Below, one piece after another: positions 18,233 through 27,200 of a stretch of DNA of 31,621 nt. Positions within the stretch are counted from its first letter, which is position 1; each line of letters opens with the position of its first letter. The translations under genes were made by a program, and so were the position numbers. A model generated the notes under the pieces. The model did not search any database. It was not told where the DNA came from and was given only the letters and a program-made list of their open reading frames with translations. This DNA comes from Chrysochromulina tobinii (taxonomy: Eukaryota > Haptophyta > Prymnesiales > Chrysochromulinaceae): NCBI GenBank assembly GCA_001275005.1, contig JWZX01002964.1, forward strand, positions 1-31,621, read 5' to 3'.

Positions 18233-19561
18233 TCAGATCTTGAGTACCGGGGGTATCGGAGCCACAACCATTGCGAGCGCCAACGCTCCGCACGCCGCGA
18301 GCAGCAGCCCCCCTGGTAGACGGAGCGAGGTCCTCCCAGACGCAAGCGTCCCAACTGCACCGATCACAAGCACTGCGTACACGACATGGAGCGGATCATG
18401 TCGAGCCGTCGCTGTGCCGCTCAAGGTCGACCACGGCAGCGGGGAGGGGCAGAGGTACACACGCCCGAGCCACGGGACCGTTTCAGCCACCCACGAGGCA
18501 AGCTGTGAAAGCAAGCGCGCAAGCTGGCGCAAGACCACCGCGACGAGGAGCACTTCTGCAACGAGACGCCCTATGGCAGCGCTCTGTCGTCGGACTCTTC
18601 GCCATGGAATCTCGGGCCGGAACCACGCAAGCCTCAGCGAGTGGAGCCTCCGCTGCATACGGCTCCAAATCGCATTCGGCTGCGTCCGCGTCGCGCTGAG
18701 CTTATCGATTCGAGCGGCCTCGGCCGAGGAGTGGACGAGCATCTGCTGAAGCGAGTGACTCAGTTCTGTGAGCTCCGCACACACGTCCGCCATCGTCGCA
18801 GTGAGAGCGTCGTCGGCCAGCTCGGCACCATCGTCTGGCAACTCGCTCGAGAGGGCCTCAATGGATCGGGTGGCCCAAGGACTGAGCGGCCAGGTTCGCT
18901 CCGCCTCTGGGGTCAAGGGCTGGGCTGCTTGTCCTATCATAGCTCGGGGCAGATAGAGTCGATCCTCGCTCTGGGCATCGGCTGGCTCTGGGATGATGGC
19001 GAGGCTCTCTGCTGCGTCCTCCGAATCACGCGTTGAGGTCAGCTCGTTGATGTTCCTTTGAGCTTTTTGCAAGTTCGTGTAAGTACGCCTCAAGAGAGCC
19101 ATGTCGACGCCACTCTCGGCGTCCGACGTCTCAATCGGCTCGCGCCGCACCCCTCCGGCAAACAAGTCGAGCGAAGCTTGCGCGGAGGTCACGGCGGCGG
19201 CGGCGGCGGCTTGCGCCCTGCCAATGAGCTCTCGATCGACATCGATTGGTTCATGCCAGTGCTCGCGACTTTGCCATTGATCACGAGTTTGACTTTTGAC
19301 TGCCCGCGCCTCCATGACGCAATGTGTCGCAGCATCCGTGAGCCCACGCAGCGCAAGCTGCGCGCGGGTGATGGCCTTCTGATCGACGCCCACAGGTGTG
19401 CGAGGCGCGCTAGAGGTCACCTCATCAACGGGAAAGGAAAATGCCAGAGCGCTCTGGCATTTTCCTTCATTATCCGGCGAGGCTGAGGCCATATCCGTAG
19501 CGCCCGTGGCTTCCCGTGGTGTTCGAGGAGTTCGGAACGAGCTCGCCGGCGACTCGATCAT
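18233..19561 (-). CDS. Hypothetical membrane protein, 442 residues
   Basis: I do not recognise this protein. From ATG 19561 (MIESPASSFRTPRTPREATG) it has a long soluble N-terminal part with an Ala run, a Leu/Asn/Gln helical stretch (MALLRRTYTNLQKAQRNINE) and a second helical stretch near TATMADVCAELTELSHSLQQ, both possible coiled coils. The C-terminal third is hydrophobic: about three candidate membrane segments, around VAEVLLVAVVLRQLARLLSQ, HVVYAVLVIGAVGTLA and GGLLLAACGALALAMVVAPI. A soluble helical domain followed by C-terminal membrane anchors would suit an organelle-surface tether. The opposite strand is also partly open. A 34-bp palindrome lies inside the coding sequence (see separate entry). 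The open frame upstream of 19561 lacks an ATG. Confidence 0.58.
   Translation of the reverse strand: MIESPASSFRTPRTPREATGATDMASASPDNEGKCQSALAFSFPVDEVTSSAPRTPVGVDQKAITRAQLALRGLTDAATHCVMEARAVKSQTRDQWQSREHWHEPIDVDRELIGRAQAAAAAAVTSAQASLDLFAGGVRREPIETSDAESGVDMALLRRTYTNLQKAQRNINELTSTRDSEDAAESLAIIPEPADAQSEDRLYLPRAMIGQAAQPLTPEAERTWPLSPWATRSIEALSSELPDDGAELADDALTATMADVCAELTELSHSLQQMLVHSSAEAARIDKLSATRTQPNAIWSRMQRRLHSLRLAWFRPEIPWRRVRRQSAAIGRLVAEVLLVAVVLRQLARLLSQLASWVAETVPWLGRVYLCPSPLPWSTLSGTATARHDPLHVVYAVLVIGAVGTLASGRTSLRLPGGLLLAACGALALAMVVAPIPPVLKI
19434..19467. repeat. 34-bp perfect palindrome
   Basis: The arm AAGGAAAATGCCAGAGC (19434-19450) is followed directly by its exact reverse complement (19451-19467) with no spacer. 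It lies inside the predicted N-terminal coding region of the 442-residue protein, where it codes for residues around EGKCQSALAFSF. Confidence 0.95.
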
Positions 19562-20390
19562 CGATACACGTTGAGTCGCGAGCTGACCCTCGTCCAAGCA
19601 CTCAGACACGACGTGGACGTAAGGAATCCTCAAGCGCACGGTCAAGAACTGCCGTTTCGCTTGCGTTACACAACTTCTAACTTTCTTGGACTTTCAGGTA
19701 AAAAGACGCCGGGGGGAGCCGGGATACACATGGGACACACGGGCGCACACGGGCACACGGATCACACAGACGAACCTCACAACCATCCCAACCCCCCAAT
19801 AGACCAACGCACCCGCACGACAGCGCGACGACCGAATCCGCGGCCGACTCAACAGCCGCAGCCCCGGAGCCGACCGCTCCCCGCGGCCGAATCAGAAGAG
19901 GCCGCCCCCTGCGAACCCGACCCTGCCGCCACCCGCTCCCAGAGCGCCTCCCCGCGCCTGCTCGAAGGCCGGTCTTAGGCCGGTCGGCGCGAACGCGGAC
20001 GGGAGCGGCCCGCGCGCCCGCGGTGTGCGCTGGTCCGGCGGCCGTCCGCGCGCTCCGGCCGTGCGGGACCGTGAGACTTACCTCGCCTGCTGTTCCCACC
20101 GGTTAGTTGCATACACCGCGTACTTAACCGCGTACAAGCAAGTACTATTTTCCTTTACGCTCAATGAACTCTCACTGAAAGCACATTCGCACCGCCACAC
20201 CCGACCAGCCCCCAGCACCAGCCACCATTTCGCGTGTCTAGTCCGCACGGACCGTGCGACCGTCGGCGTCGGGAGGGGTCAATGTATCCCGCGCACGCAC
20301 GCGCGCACACACCGCAGTGCGTAGAGATCCCATGCATGATCACAACTCGAAAGACGTACAAGAGTGAATATTGAGGCCGACTGGGTTGGG
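19562..20390. other. GC-rich intergenic stretch with minisatellite-like DNA
   Basis: This holds the promoter of the 442-residue gene and the 3' UTR of the fibrillin-like gene. From about 19728 to 19770 the plus strand repeats GGGCACACGG-like units, and GGCCGGTC is repeated at 19968-19986. Open frames here (19571-19978 plus, 19677-20099 minus) are low-complexity and look spurious. Confidence 0.4.
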
Positions 20391-21338
20391 CTAGTTGTTG
20401 CTCGGTGGCGGACCGAAGTTGTTGATGGGAGTGCCATCCTTGGTGCGCCCGCCGTAGCGTCCTTCTTTCCGTGCTTCTTCGTCGAGCCGCTTCTGCCAGA
20501 TCGGTCGGTCGTCATTCGGGTCGTCCTCCGGTTCATCCTCCACCTCCACCTCGTCTTCCATGAACGCCTCCGGATCGATCTCTATCTCTTCCGTGCGCAG
20601 GCTCGCCAGCTCCGCCAGCGCCACATCCGCCTCGAGCTTTTCGTACACTCGTAGCGAGCCGTCCACAGCGCGGCAGACGCGCAAGGTGTCGCTCAAGAAC
20701 TTGAAGTCCCAGCGGTTGGACATGCCGGCTCCGGGCTGAGCCGCACCATCGACTTCGACACAAGAATACGTCTCCGTGACGCCCAGCTCAGTGTCGGCCA
20801 AAGGACCCACGTAGAAACCTCCCTTCATTGTGACTGTCGATGTCACGCCGATCTTGGCATCGGCGATCACCTCGGACGTCGTCATGAAGAAAGAGCTCTT
20901 TCCGGTGAAGATATCCATCGGATCTGGCTTGGCGAACGTTTGAAAGTGGCCGATGACCGACTGAAAGCGCGTGAGCGCACGGCCGCTCAAGCCCACGCTG
21001 CGGATGCAGTCGGCATCGCTTGCAGCCACGAGCTTCCACGAGCCAATGAGCTGTTTTTTGACTGCTGTGGACTCCTGGCTCGTATCAAAGGCATCCGGCA
21101 TGCCAGCCAACTTCTCCTGGTCAACGCGGGACCACGACTCAGCGTACTGACGAATGATCTGCTCCTCGTCGGAGTACTTCGGCCCTGCTGCTCCCTCAAC
21201 GTCGATCACTTCCGCCGACTCCTCGACAGCCGCGATTTGCATCTGCAATAAAGAGGCCGGTCTATGCGAAAGTTGCCATCGAATAGCAGGCGACAAAAGC
21301 AGCGACGGCAGAATCGTCGTCACAACGAGCACGTGCAT
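20391..21338 (-). CDS. Plastid lipid-associated protein / fibrillin-like
   Basis: The 315-residue product starts at ATG 21338 with a hydrophobic leader (MHVLVVTTILPSLLLSPAIR) followed by an S/H/Q transit-like stretch, as expected for a plastid protein in an alga with a secondary plastid. The core (about 90-250) has the PAP/fibrillin pattern: an early helix, KKQLIGSWKLVAASD, strands with FTGKSSFFMTTS, TSTVTMKGGFYVGPL and LGVTETYSCVEVDG, and WDFKFLSDTLRVCRAVDGSL near the end. Fibrillins bind lipids and sit on plastoglobules or thylakoids. After the domain comes an acidic tail (EDEVEVEDEPEDDPNDD) and a conserved-looking C-terminus (IWQKRLDEEARKEGRYGGR ... NNFGPPPSNN). The family call is from pattern, not from a search. 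Confidence 0.62.
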   Translation of the reverse strand: MHVLVVTTILPSLLLSPAIRWQLSHRPASLLQMQIAAVEESAEVIDVEGAAGPKYSDEEQIIRQYAESWSRVDQEKLAGMPDAFDTSQESTAVKKQLIGSWKLVAASDADCIRSVGLSGRALTRFQSVIGHFQTFAKPDPMDIFTGKSSFFMTTSEVIADAKIGVTSTVTMKGGFYVGPLADTELGVTETYSCVEVDGAAQPGAGMSNRWDFKFLSDTLRVCRAVDGSLRVYEKLEADVALAELASLRTEEIEIDPEAFMEDEVEVEDEPEDDPNDDRPIWQKRLDEEARKEGRYGGRTKDGTPINNFGPPPSNN

Positions 21339-21425
21339 GAAAAATCTCTCGTCAAGACGAGAACGAGCATGAAAAATCTCGCGTGATGAGCAGAGGACAA
21401 GCTCGTGCGAGCGTTCACGAGCGCG
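21339..21425. promoter_or_regulatory. Shared 87-bp divergent promoter with a duplicated 14-bp motif
   Basis: Only 87 bp separate the fibrillin-like ATG (21338, minus) from the PDI ATG (21426, plus). GCATGAAAAATCTC occurs twice in the same orientation, at 21335-21348 and 21367-21380; the first copy overlaps the minus-strand start codon. Confidence 0.5.
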
Positions 21426-22259
21426 ATGGTTCCCATTCTTGTCCTAGCTGCTCTTAGCGTCGCCGCCTCGGGTCAGCAAGCGGGGGCCGCTCAGCGGGCT
21501 GATTACTATCACGTGGTTGAAGTGTTTGACAGCGACTCAACATCCATCGATCAGCTGATTTCCGTGCTGACAGACAAGCTCGGCGCCACTGAGGATAAGG
21601 TGCAGCCACTCATTGGAAAATTGGAGAAGCACGGCAAGGCCGTACTGGTCGCAGGCTCCGAAGAGTCTTGCAACGAAGCTGCCAAGATGTTCATCGAAAT
21701 CGGCATGAAGGCGGAGGTACGACCCTTGTCCGTCACTGACATGCCAAGCGAGTATGATGAGTCGGATGTGGTCGTGGCAGGCGCCGAGAAGCTGCAGGAG
21801 GTGCTCGAGGGTGGCAAGGGTGCATTGGTCGCTTTTCACGCGCCGTGGTGTGGCCACTGCAAGACGATGATCCCGGCGCTCAAGGAGGCTGCCAGCACGC
21901 TCAAGGCGGACGGAGTGCCCGTTCTTGCCATCGATGGGCAGAGCAGCCCGGAGCTGGCCGCGCAGCTAGGCGTGCGCGCCTACCCCGCCCTCAAGTGGCT
22001 CAAGTTGGTCAGCGGCTCCAATGAAGATGAGGTCGCTTTGGGCAGCGCCGACTACAATGGGCCACGTGACGCAGCATCGCTGGTCAAGTTCGCCAAAGCG
22101 GCGAGCGCAGCGACGGCCATAAAGTCCAAGTTGCCTACCGGGGCGGACGGGGTGGACGAGGCCGCTGCCCGGCCTGAGAGCAAGCTCGGCGAGAGTAAGG
22201 TGGGCGGCAGCAGCGTTCAGAAGGCGAAGCTGCCGGCTGAGGCGGCTGCGGCTGCGTGA
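21426..22259 (+). CDS. Protein disulfide isomerase-like protein, single thioredoxin domain
   Basis: The 277-residue protein has a clear signal peptide (MVPILVLAALSVAASG), an N-terminal region (about 25-110, YYHVVEVFDSDSTSIDQLIS ... GMKAEVRPL) and one thioredoxin domain (about 115-230) with the active site HAPWCGHCKTM (W141, C142, C145) and a cis-proline segment GVRAYPALKW. WCGHC is the oxidising PDI motif, so the role is disulfide formation or isomerisation in the secretory pathway. There is no KDEL-type signal; the C-terminus is an Ala/Lys-rich tail ending AAAAA, so retention may differ, or the protein may pass on to the plastid. The N-terminal region, with its duplex helix-strand layout, recalls the ClpS/L7-L12 C-terminal fold, a tentative view. 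ATG 21426 is chosen because the upstream open frame has only GTG. Confidence 0.82.
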   Translation: MVPILVLAALSVAASGQQAGAAQRADYYHVVEVFDSDSTSIDQLISVLTDKLGATEDKVQPLIGKLEKHGKAVLVAGSEESCNEAAKMFIEIGMKAEVRPLSVTDMPSEYDESDVVVAGAEKLQEVLEGGKGALVAFHAPWCGHCKTMIPALKEAASTLKADGVPVLAIDGQSSPELAAQLGVRAYPALKWLKLVSGSNEDEVALGSADYNGPRDAASLVKFAKAASAATAIKSKLPTGADGVDEAAARPESKLGESKVGGSSVQKAKLPAEAAAAA

Positions 22260-22305
22260 GAGTCTAGACAGACGCTCCGTGGCGCAGGGCAGCAAACTCC
22301 ACACG

Positions 22306-22355
22306 ATGGTTGAACCCAAGTCTCGTTTGTTCAGTTCAGTACACTATGGTTGAAC
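22306..22355 (+). repeat. Direct repeat ATGGTTGAAC, 40-bp spacing
   Basis: Copies at 22306-22315 and 22346-22355, lying between the PDI stop and the next ATG (22453). Between them is GTTCAGTTCAG, which resembles the start of the MITE terminal repeat at 2460. Confidence 0.6.
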
Positions 22356-22452
22356 TCGTCCTTTGAGAGCTCTTTTGTGTCCGTAAGTTTCCTTGTGGTT
22401 TCCTCGCCTCTTCCGAGGTATCAGCATGGGAGGACGATCTCTTTAGTTACAA

Positions 22453-23436
22453 ATGCGGACGCTTCTCACCCTCGCGATCCTCGCCGTCTCGGCCGCCTAC
22501 ACGCTGCTTCCGCTCCGATCGACCGCGCCGGTTGTGCCGGCCTGCCGGCCTGCGGTGCCGTACGTGCAGGTGTGCTGCAAAAATGCACGCCGCCCAGATA
22601 CTGGGAAAAGCCCAGCGGGAATCTGCGTCTAGAAGCCCTGTCCCACTCGCTCAGAGTCGTCTTGTGCATGGCAGATGGGCGACGAGCCTTTTCCGGTGGA
22701 ACCGCCGGCCGCTGCCGATGCTTCTTCCATGGATGTGAAGGCTGAGCCTGCCGCTGTCGAGCAGGCGCTGGTCGGTGGTGATGATTATGACGACGCTCTC
22801 TTTGAGGAGGGCAGCATCGCCAAGGAGGCGCTCAAGTCCGAGATCGCCGACGGCCTGAAGGGCGCGAAACCCGACAGGGCCGTTGTTGGCGAGATCCTGC
22901 TCGCGCTCGAGGCGCAGAATCCGACGCAGTCACCGGCGACCTCGCCTCTGCTCAACGGGAAGTGGAAGTTCCTGTACGCGTCGGGCGCCTCGCCCGGCCT
23001 GAAGGCCCTCACACTGCTGATGAAAGGCGCCAAGTCGGCGCCCAAGTCGCCGAGCGGTGCGGACCTGGTCGACGTGGGCGACACGTACCTCACCATCCGG
23101 CCCGAGCAGCCACGTGCCACGGCAGAGGTCAAGGTGCGCGTGCTCTCGTTCGAGAATACGGTGAAGCTCGCCTCGAAGCTGGAGGCCGAGTCGGCTGTGC
23201 GCCTGGTCGAGATGTACACCGAGGCACAGTCCGAGTACATGAGCCTCAAGCTTCCCTTCCAGGCGCCCGTGGAGTACAAGCGCTCGGTGCTCATCTCGTA
23301 TCTCGATGATGAGATGATGGTGGTGCGTGATGCGGCAGGTAGGCCGGACGTGCTCATGCGAGTCGCCGAGGGCGGGAACTTTCCCTCCTCCGACGTGGAC
23401 GCAGCGTCCGAGGCGGAGGCGCCCGGCGCATCGTGA
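22453..23436 (+). CDS. Second plastid fibrillin/PAP-like protein, two exons
   Basis: Exon 1 (22453-22569) codes a leader, MRTLLTLAILAVSAAYTLLP followed by an Arg/Pro/Ala stretch. A GT-AG intron (22570-22674, 105 nt; donor CAG/GTGTGC, acceptor GGCAG/ATG) keeps phase 0, and exon 2 (22675-23436) gives 253 more residues, 292 in total. Without splicing, exon 1 hits a stop at 22630. The core matches the fibrillin layout: helix ALKSEIADGLKGAKPDRAVV, then NPTQSPATSPLLNGKWKFLY with the W-K-x-x-Y of the family, ADLVDVGDTYLTIRPEQPRA, and a closing strand pair YKRSVLISYLDDEMMVVRDA. It should be a lipid-binding plastid protein, distinct in sequence from the one at 20391-21338. Confidence 0.75.
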
Positions 23437-24272
23437 GTGCTTCACAGCGGGTTCACAGCGGCAGCTTCACAGCGGCATGTGCTGTTGGAGCTGCGCTCGC
23501 GATGGTGCCTTGATGTGCATGCGTGTGGGCTGTGGCGGTGATGTGCATAGGCAGTGCGCCGGAGAGTCCTATGCGAGAGCATGGCATGCAACGGCGGCGC
23601 GTACGCGTGTGTTGCGCGTACGTGTGTGTTTGTAGCCGGGGTGCGTAGAGGCGTGTCGTGCGACTGCGGCGCGATGCCGGTGGGCCGCCCGATCCACTAA
23701 TCCGTATCCCGGGCGGTCAGCCACGTCGACCGGGCGTCGTGCTCCGTCGCGGTCAGCCACGTATGCATATCCGCGTGTACTCCGACTGACCGTCTTCGAT
23801 TGGTTTCAGATTAGAGATTTGACCACGCTCGCGACACTATAGCGCACTTACTGTATACTGACTTGCGTGTGATGCGAGAAAATACGGGTTGTCGGACGAC
23901 CGCGCGCGCGGCCGCGATCGCGGCGCACTCATCCAGCGTCCACATCCCGGACACGTCGGTTCAACAATCATCCAAGATCCAAGAACGATAAGCTGCCTGG
24001 CCGGCTCTCCTCCCGTCCCACACCGCTCACCCCAGAGCCCAGTCATCCTGAGGAGTTGCCCGAGAGAAGCTACTCAACTCAAAGGAAGCCTGGTCGGCAC
24101 CATCGATGAGATGTGCACGTGTTGAGCGTCCCAGCTCCACCTTAGAGCTTCATTCCCTTGCATGCACCTCTGGCAGCGAGCTCAGCCACAATTCACTTCA
24201 GAATGCAGCGGCTCAAGCTGCCACAGTGACACTGAGCAGAACGTCACCAATCCCGTTCGTCCTGTCTCTGCT
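23437..24272. other. Intergenic stretch between convergent genes
   Basis: No gene recognised. CGGTCAGCCACGT is repeated at 23714-23726 and 23750-23762, and near 23890-23925 there is a GC-alternating segment containing the 14-bp palindrome GCCGCGATCGCGGC, which could adopt left-handed DNA. GTACGCGTGTGT-like repeats lie near 23600-23630. Confidence 0.4.
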
Positions 24273-27200
24273 TCAGCGCCCATTGGCACGAACGGAAAGG
24301 CCGCGTTTCGAGATGGGAGCATCATTGGCGCGTTTCGAGATGGGAGCATCATTGGCGCGTTTCGAGAGCGGAGCATCATTGAGGCGCTTGGAAATAGGAG
24401 CGTCATTGACGCGTTTCGAAATGGGAGCATCGCTGGCGCGCTTGCTGATGGGAGCTCCGCTAGCGCGCTTGGAGCTCATCGGTACGCCATTCTCTTTCGT
24501 AGTTGCACGATTCGAGGCCAGCTTCTTCAAAGGAGGCGGCAGCGGCTTTGCTGCCGCCTTAACCGCCTTCTCGACCTCCCTCACAGGATCGGCAGGTCTC
24601 ATGACCTTCTCGATTTGAGCACCGAAGTCAGATGCGGCGTTTTGAGCTGCGCCCCAGAGCTGTTCGAGAAGTTTCGACGGGGTCGTAGGAAGAGGCTTGT
24701 TCTCAACGTCCTTGACGCGGCGCTCGCCCGCGCAGGGGATGTGATCAGCATCCTTGACATGACGAACGCCCGCGCACACTTTCTCGTCGGCAGCCTTGAC
24801 ATGGCGAACGCCAGCGCACAGGTGCTCATCATCATCGATGACATGGCGCACGCCCGCGCAGACCTTCTCGTCGTCGTCCTTGACGTGACGCACACCTGCA
24901 CACACCTTCTCGTCGGCAGCCTTCACGTGACGCACACCGGCGCAGACCTTCTCGTCGTCGTCCTTGACGTGACGCACGCCCGCGCATACCTTCTCGTCGG
25001 CTGCCTTCACGTGACGCACGCCAGCGCACAGGTGCTCATCGTCATCGATGACATGGCGCACGCCCGCACAGACCTTCTCGTCGGCAGCCTTCACGTGACG
25101 CACGCCAGCGCACAGGTGCTCATCGTCATCGATGACATGGCGAACGCCCGCGCAAACCTTCTCGTCGGCATCCTTGACGTGACGAACGCCCGCGCAGACC
25201 TTCTCGTCGTCGTCCTTGACGTGACGCACACCTGCACACACCTTCTCGTCGGCAGCCTTGACGTGACGCACACCGGCGCAGACCTTCTCGTCGTCGTCCT
25301 TGACGTGGCGCACGCCTGCACATACTTTCTCGTCGGCATCTTTGACGTGACGCATGCCCGCGCAAACTTTCTCGTCGTCGTCCTTGACATGACGCACGCC
25401 CGCGCATACCTTCTCGTCGTCGTCCTTGACGTGACGCACGCCCGCGCATACCTTCTCGTCGGCTGCCTTCACGTGACGCACGCCAGCGCACAGGTGCTCA
25501 TCGTCATCGATGACATGGCGCACGCCCGCACAGACCTTCTCGTCGGCTGCTTTCACGTGTCGCACGCCAGCGCACAGGTGCTCATCGTCATCGATGACAT
25601 GGCGAACGCCCGCGCAAACCTTCTCGTCGGCAGCCTTGACGTGACGAACGCCCGCGCAGACCTTCTCGTCGTCGTCCTTGACGTGACGCACGCCCGCGCA
25701 TACCTTCTCGTCGGCATCTTTGACGTGACGCACGCCAGCGCAAACTTTCTCGTCGTCGTCCTTGACGTGGCGCACGCCTGCACATACTTTCTCGTCGGCA
25801 TCTTTGACGTGACGCACGCCCGCGCATACCTTCTCGTCGTCGTCTTTGACTCGATTTGTTCCAGCACAAGGTACGACGTCTTTATCCTTCTTCTTCTTCT
25901 TGATTCCAATCGTCTTCCTCTCAGAGACGTTCCCCTTTTTGCGAGCAGAGCCCCTGCATTTCTTCTCGTCGGAATCCTTGACGTGACGAACGCCCGCGCA
26001 CACCTTCTCATCAGCGTTTACGACACGACGAACGCCAGCGCACAAGTGCTCATCGTCATCGATAATATGACGCACGCCCGCGCACTTCTTCTCGTCGGCA
26101 TCTTTGACATGGCGCACACCCGCGCAGATCCGCTCGTCATCGTCCTTGACGTGGCGAACACCCGCACAGACCTTCTCGTCGGCGTCCTTGACATGGCGCA
26201 CACCCGCGCAAAGCCGCTCGTCATCGTCCTTGACATGGCGCACACCCGCGCAGAGCCGCTCATCATCGTCCTTGACGCGGCGAACACCAGCACAGACCTT
26301 CTCGTCGGCATTCTTGACATGGCGCTCGCCCGCGCATTTGATTGAGTCGTGATCGACAAAGTGATGCTCGCCCGCGCACGGGACGTCGTCGATGTTCTTG
26401 GTGCGGCGTTCGCCCGCGCACGCCTTGTTTTCCTTATGCATGAAGTTGAGGAGGCGCGCCTTGTTTTTTTCGATCATTTTGCTCACGGCACTCTCTTTGT
26501 GCTGCGGCGCCGCGTTCTCCTTGTCACGTTCTGTTCGCTGCGACTTAGCCTTGCCCTTCTTGCCCCTTTTGGTACGGCTCTTTCGAGAGCTCTGAGCTTT
26601 CGCCTCGGACTCATGCTTCGTGAACTTAACGTCCGCCACCTCGTCGCTCTCGAACATGTGCATGTACTGGCCCATGTTTCGAAGCGCGTTCGTGAGTGGC
26701 GCGCCAACCCCACGGAAAGCCTTTGGCGCTTCCTCAGCCGCATCCGCAGCGGCGCTCTTTGCGCAGTCAGCCGCGGGCCGCGCGCGCTTTAGCCGCCGCC
26801 ACTTCAGGCCTCTTGGAGCCCTCGTTTGCGTGGCCGAACATGTTGGCGAGGTCGAGCAGCTCCTTAGCGAGCTCGGAGCGCCACACGCCCTCGATTGGCT
26901 GGTCGGTTGGGAGCAGGGGCGGGGGGAAGGCCTTGCCTTCTTTCTTGAGCTTGATGCCTTCTTTGATCTTCGCCACCTTATCCTTTGTGGCGGTGCTCGT
27001 GCCCGGGTTGAACAGCGACGGAAAGGCAGCCGCCGGTCCAAGGTACTTCATGTTGTAGCCGAGGCCGGGGCGGGGTGGCGCCGGCATTGCATCCATCGAT
27101 GCAGACTCGTGGGTCACCGAGGTGTGATAGTCAAGCGGCTGGACGAGCGGCCTCTCCATCATGCCATTCTTCTGCATTTCGGGCTCTGCAACCATCGTCG

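Noticed and set aside
19434-19467. Palindrome as a bacterial-type terminator or sign of a prokaryotic insert.
   Set aside because: There is no loop or following T-run, and the surrounding genes are eukaryotic.
19571-20099. Open frames on both strands in the GC-rich gap at 19.6-20.1 kb.
   Set aside because: Low-complexity His/Pro/Arg or Arg/Gly/Ala composition produced by short tandem repeats.
21405-21425. An earlier PDI start at 21405.
   Set aside because: The codon is GTG; ATG 21426 gives a clean signal peptide.
24162-26345. A 727-codon open frame on the plus strand across the repeat array (LLVVVLDVTHARAYLLVG-type repeats).
   Set aside because: It is the mirror of a 42-bp tandem repeat whose length is a multiple of three, so one stop-free antisense unit makes all units stop-free. 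The minus strand has the varied flanking domains and a sensible start.
24693-26420. Regular repeats resembling a CRISPR array.
   Set aside because: There are no unique spacers; the 42-bp units are contiguous, in frame and vary as codons.
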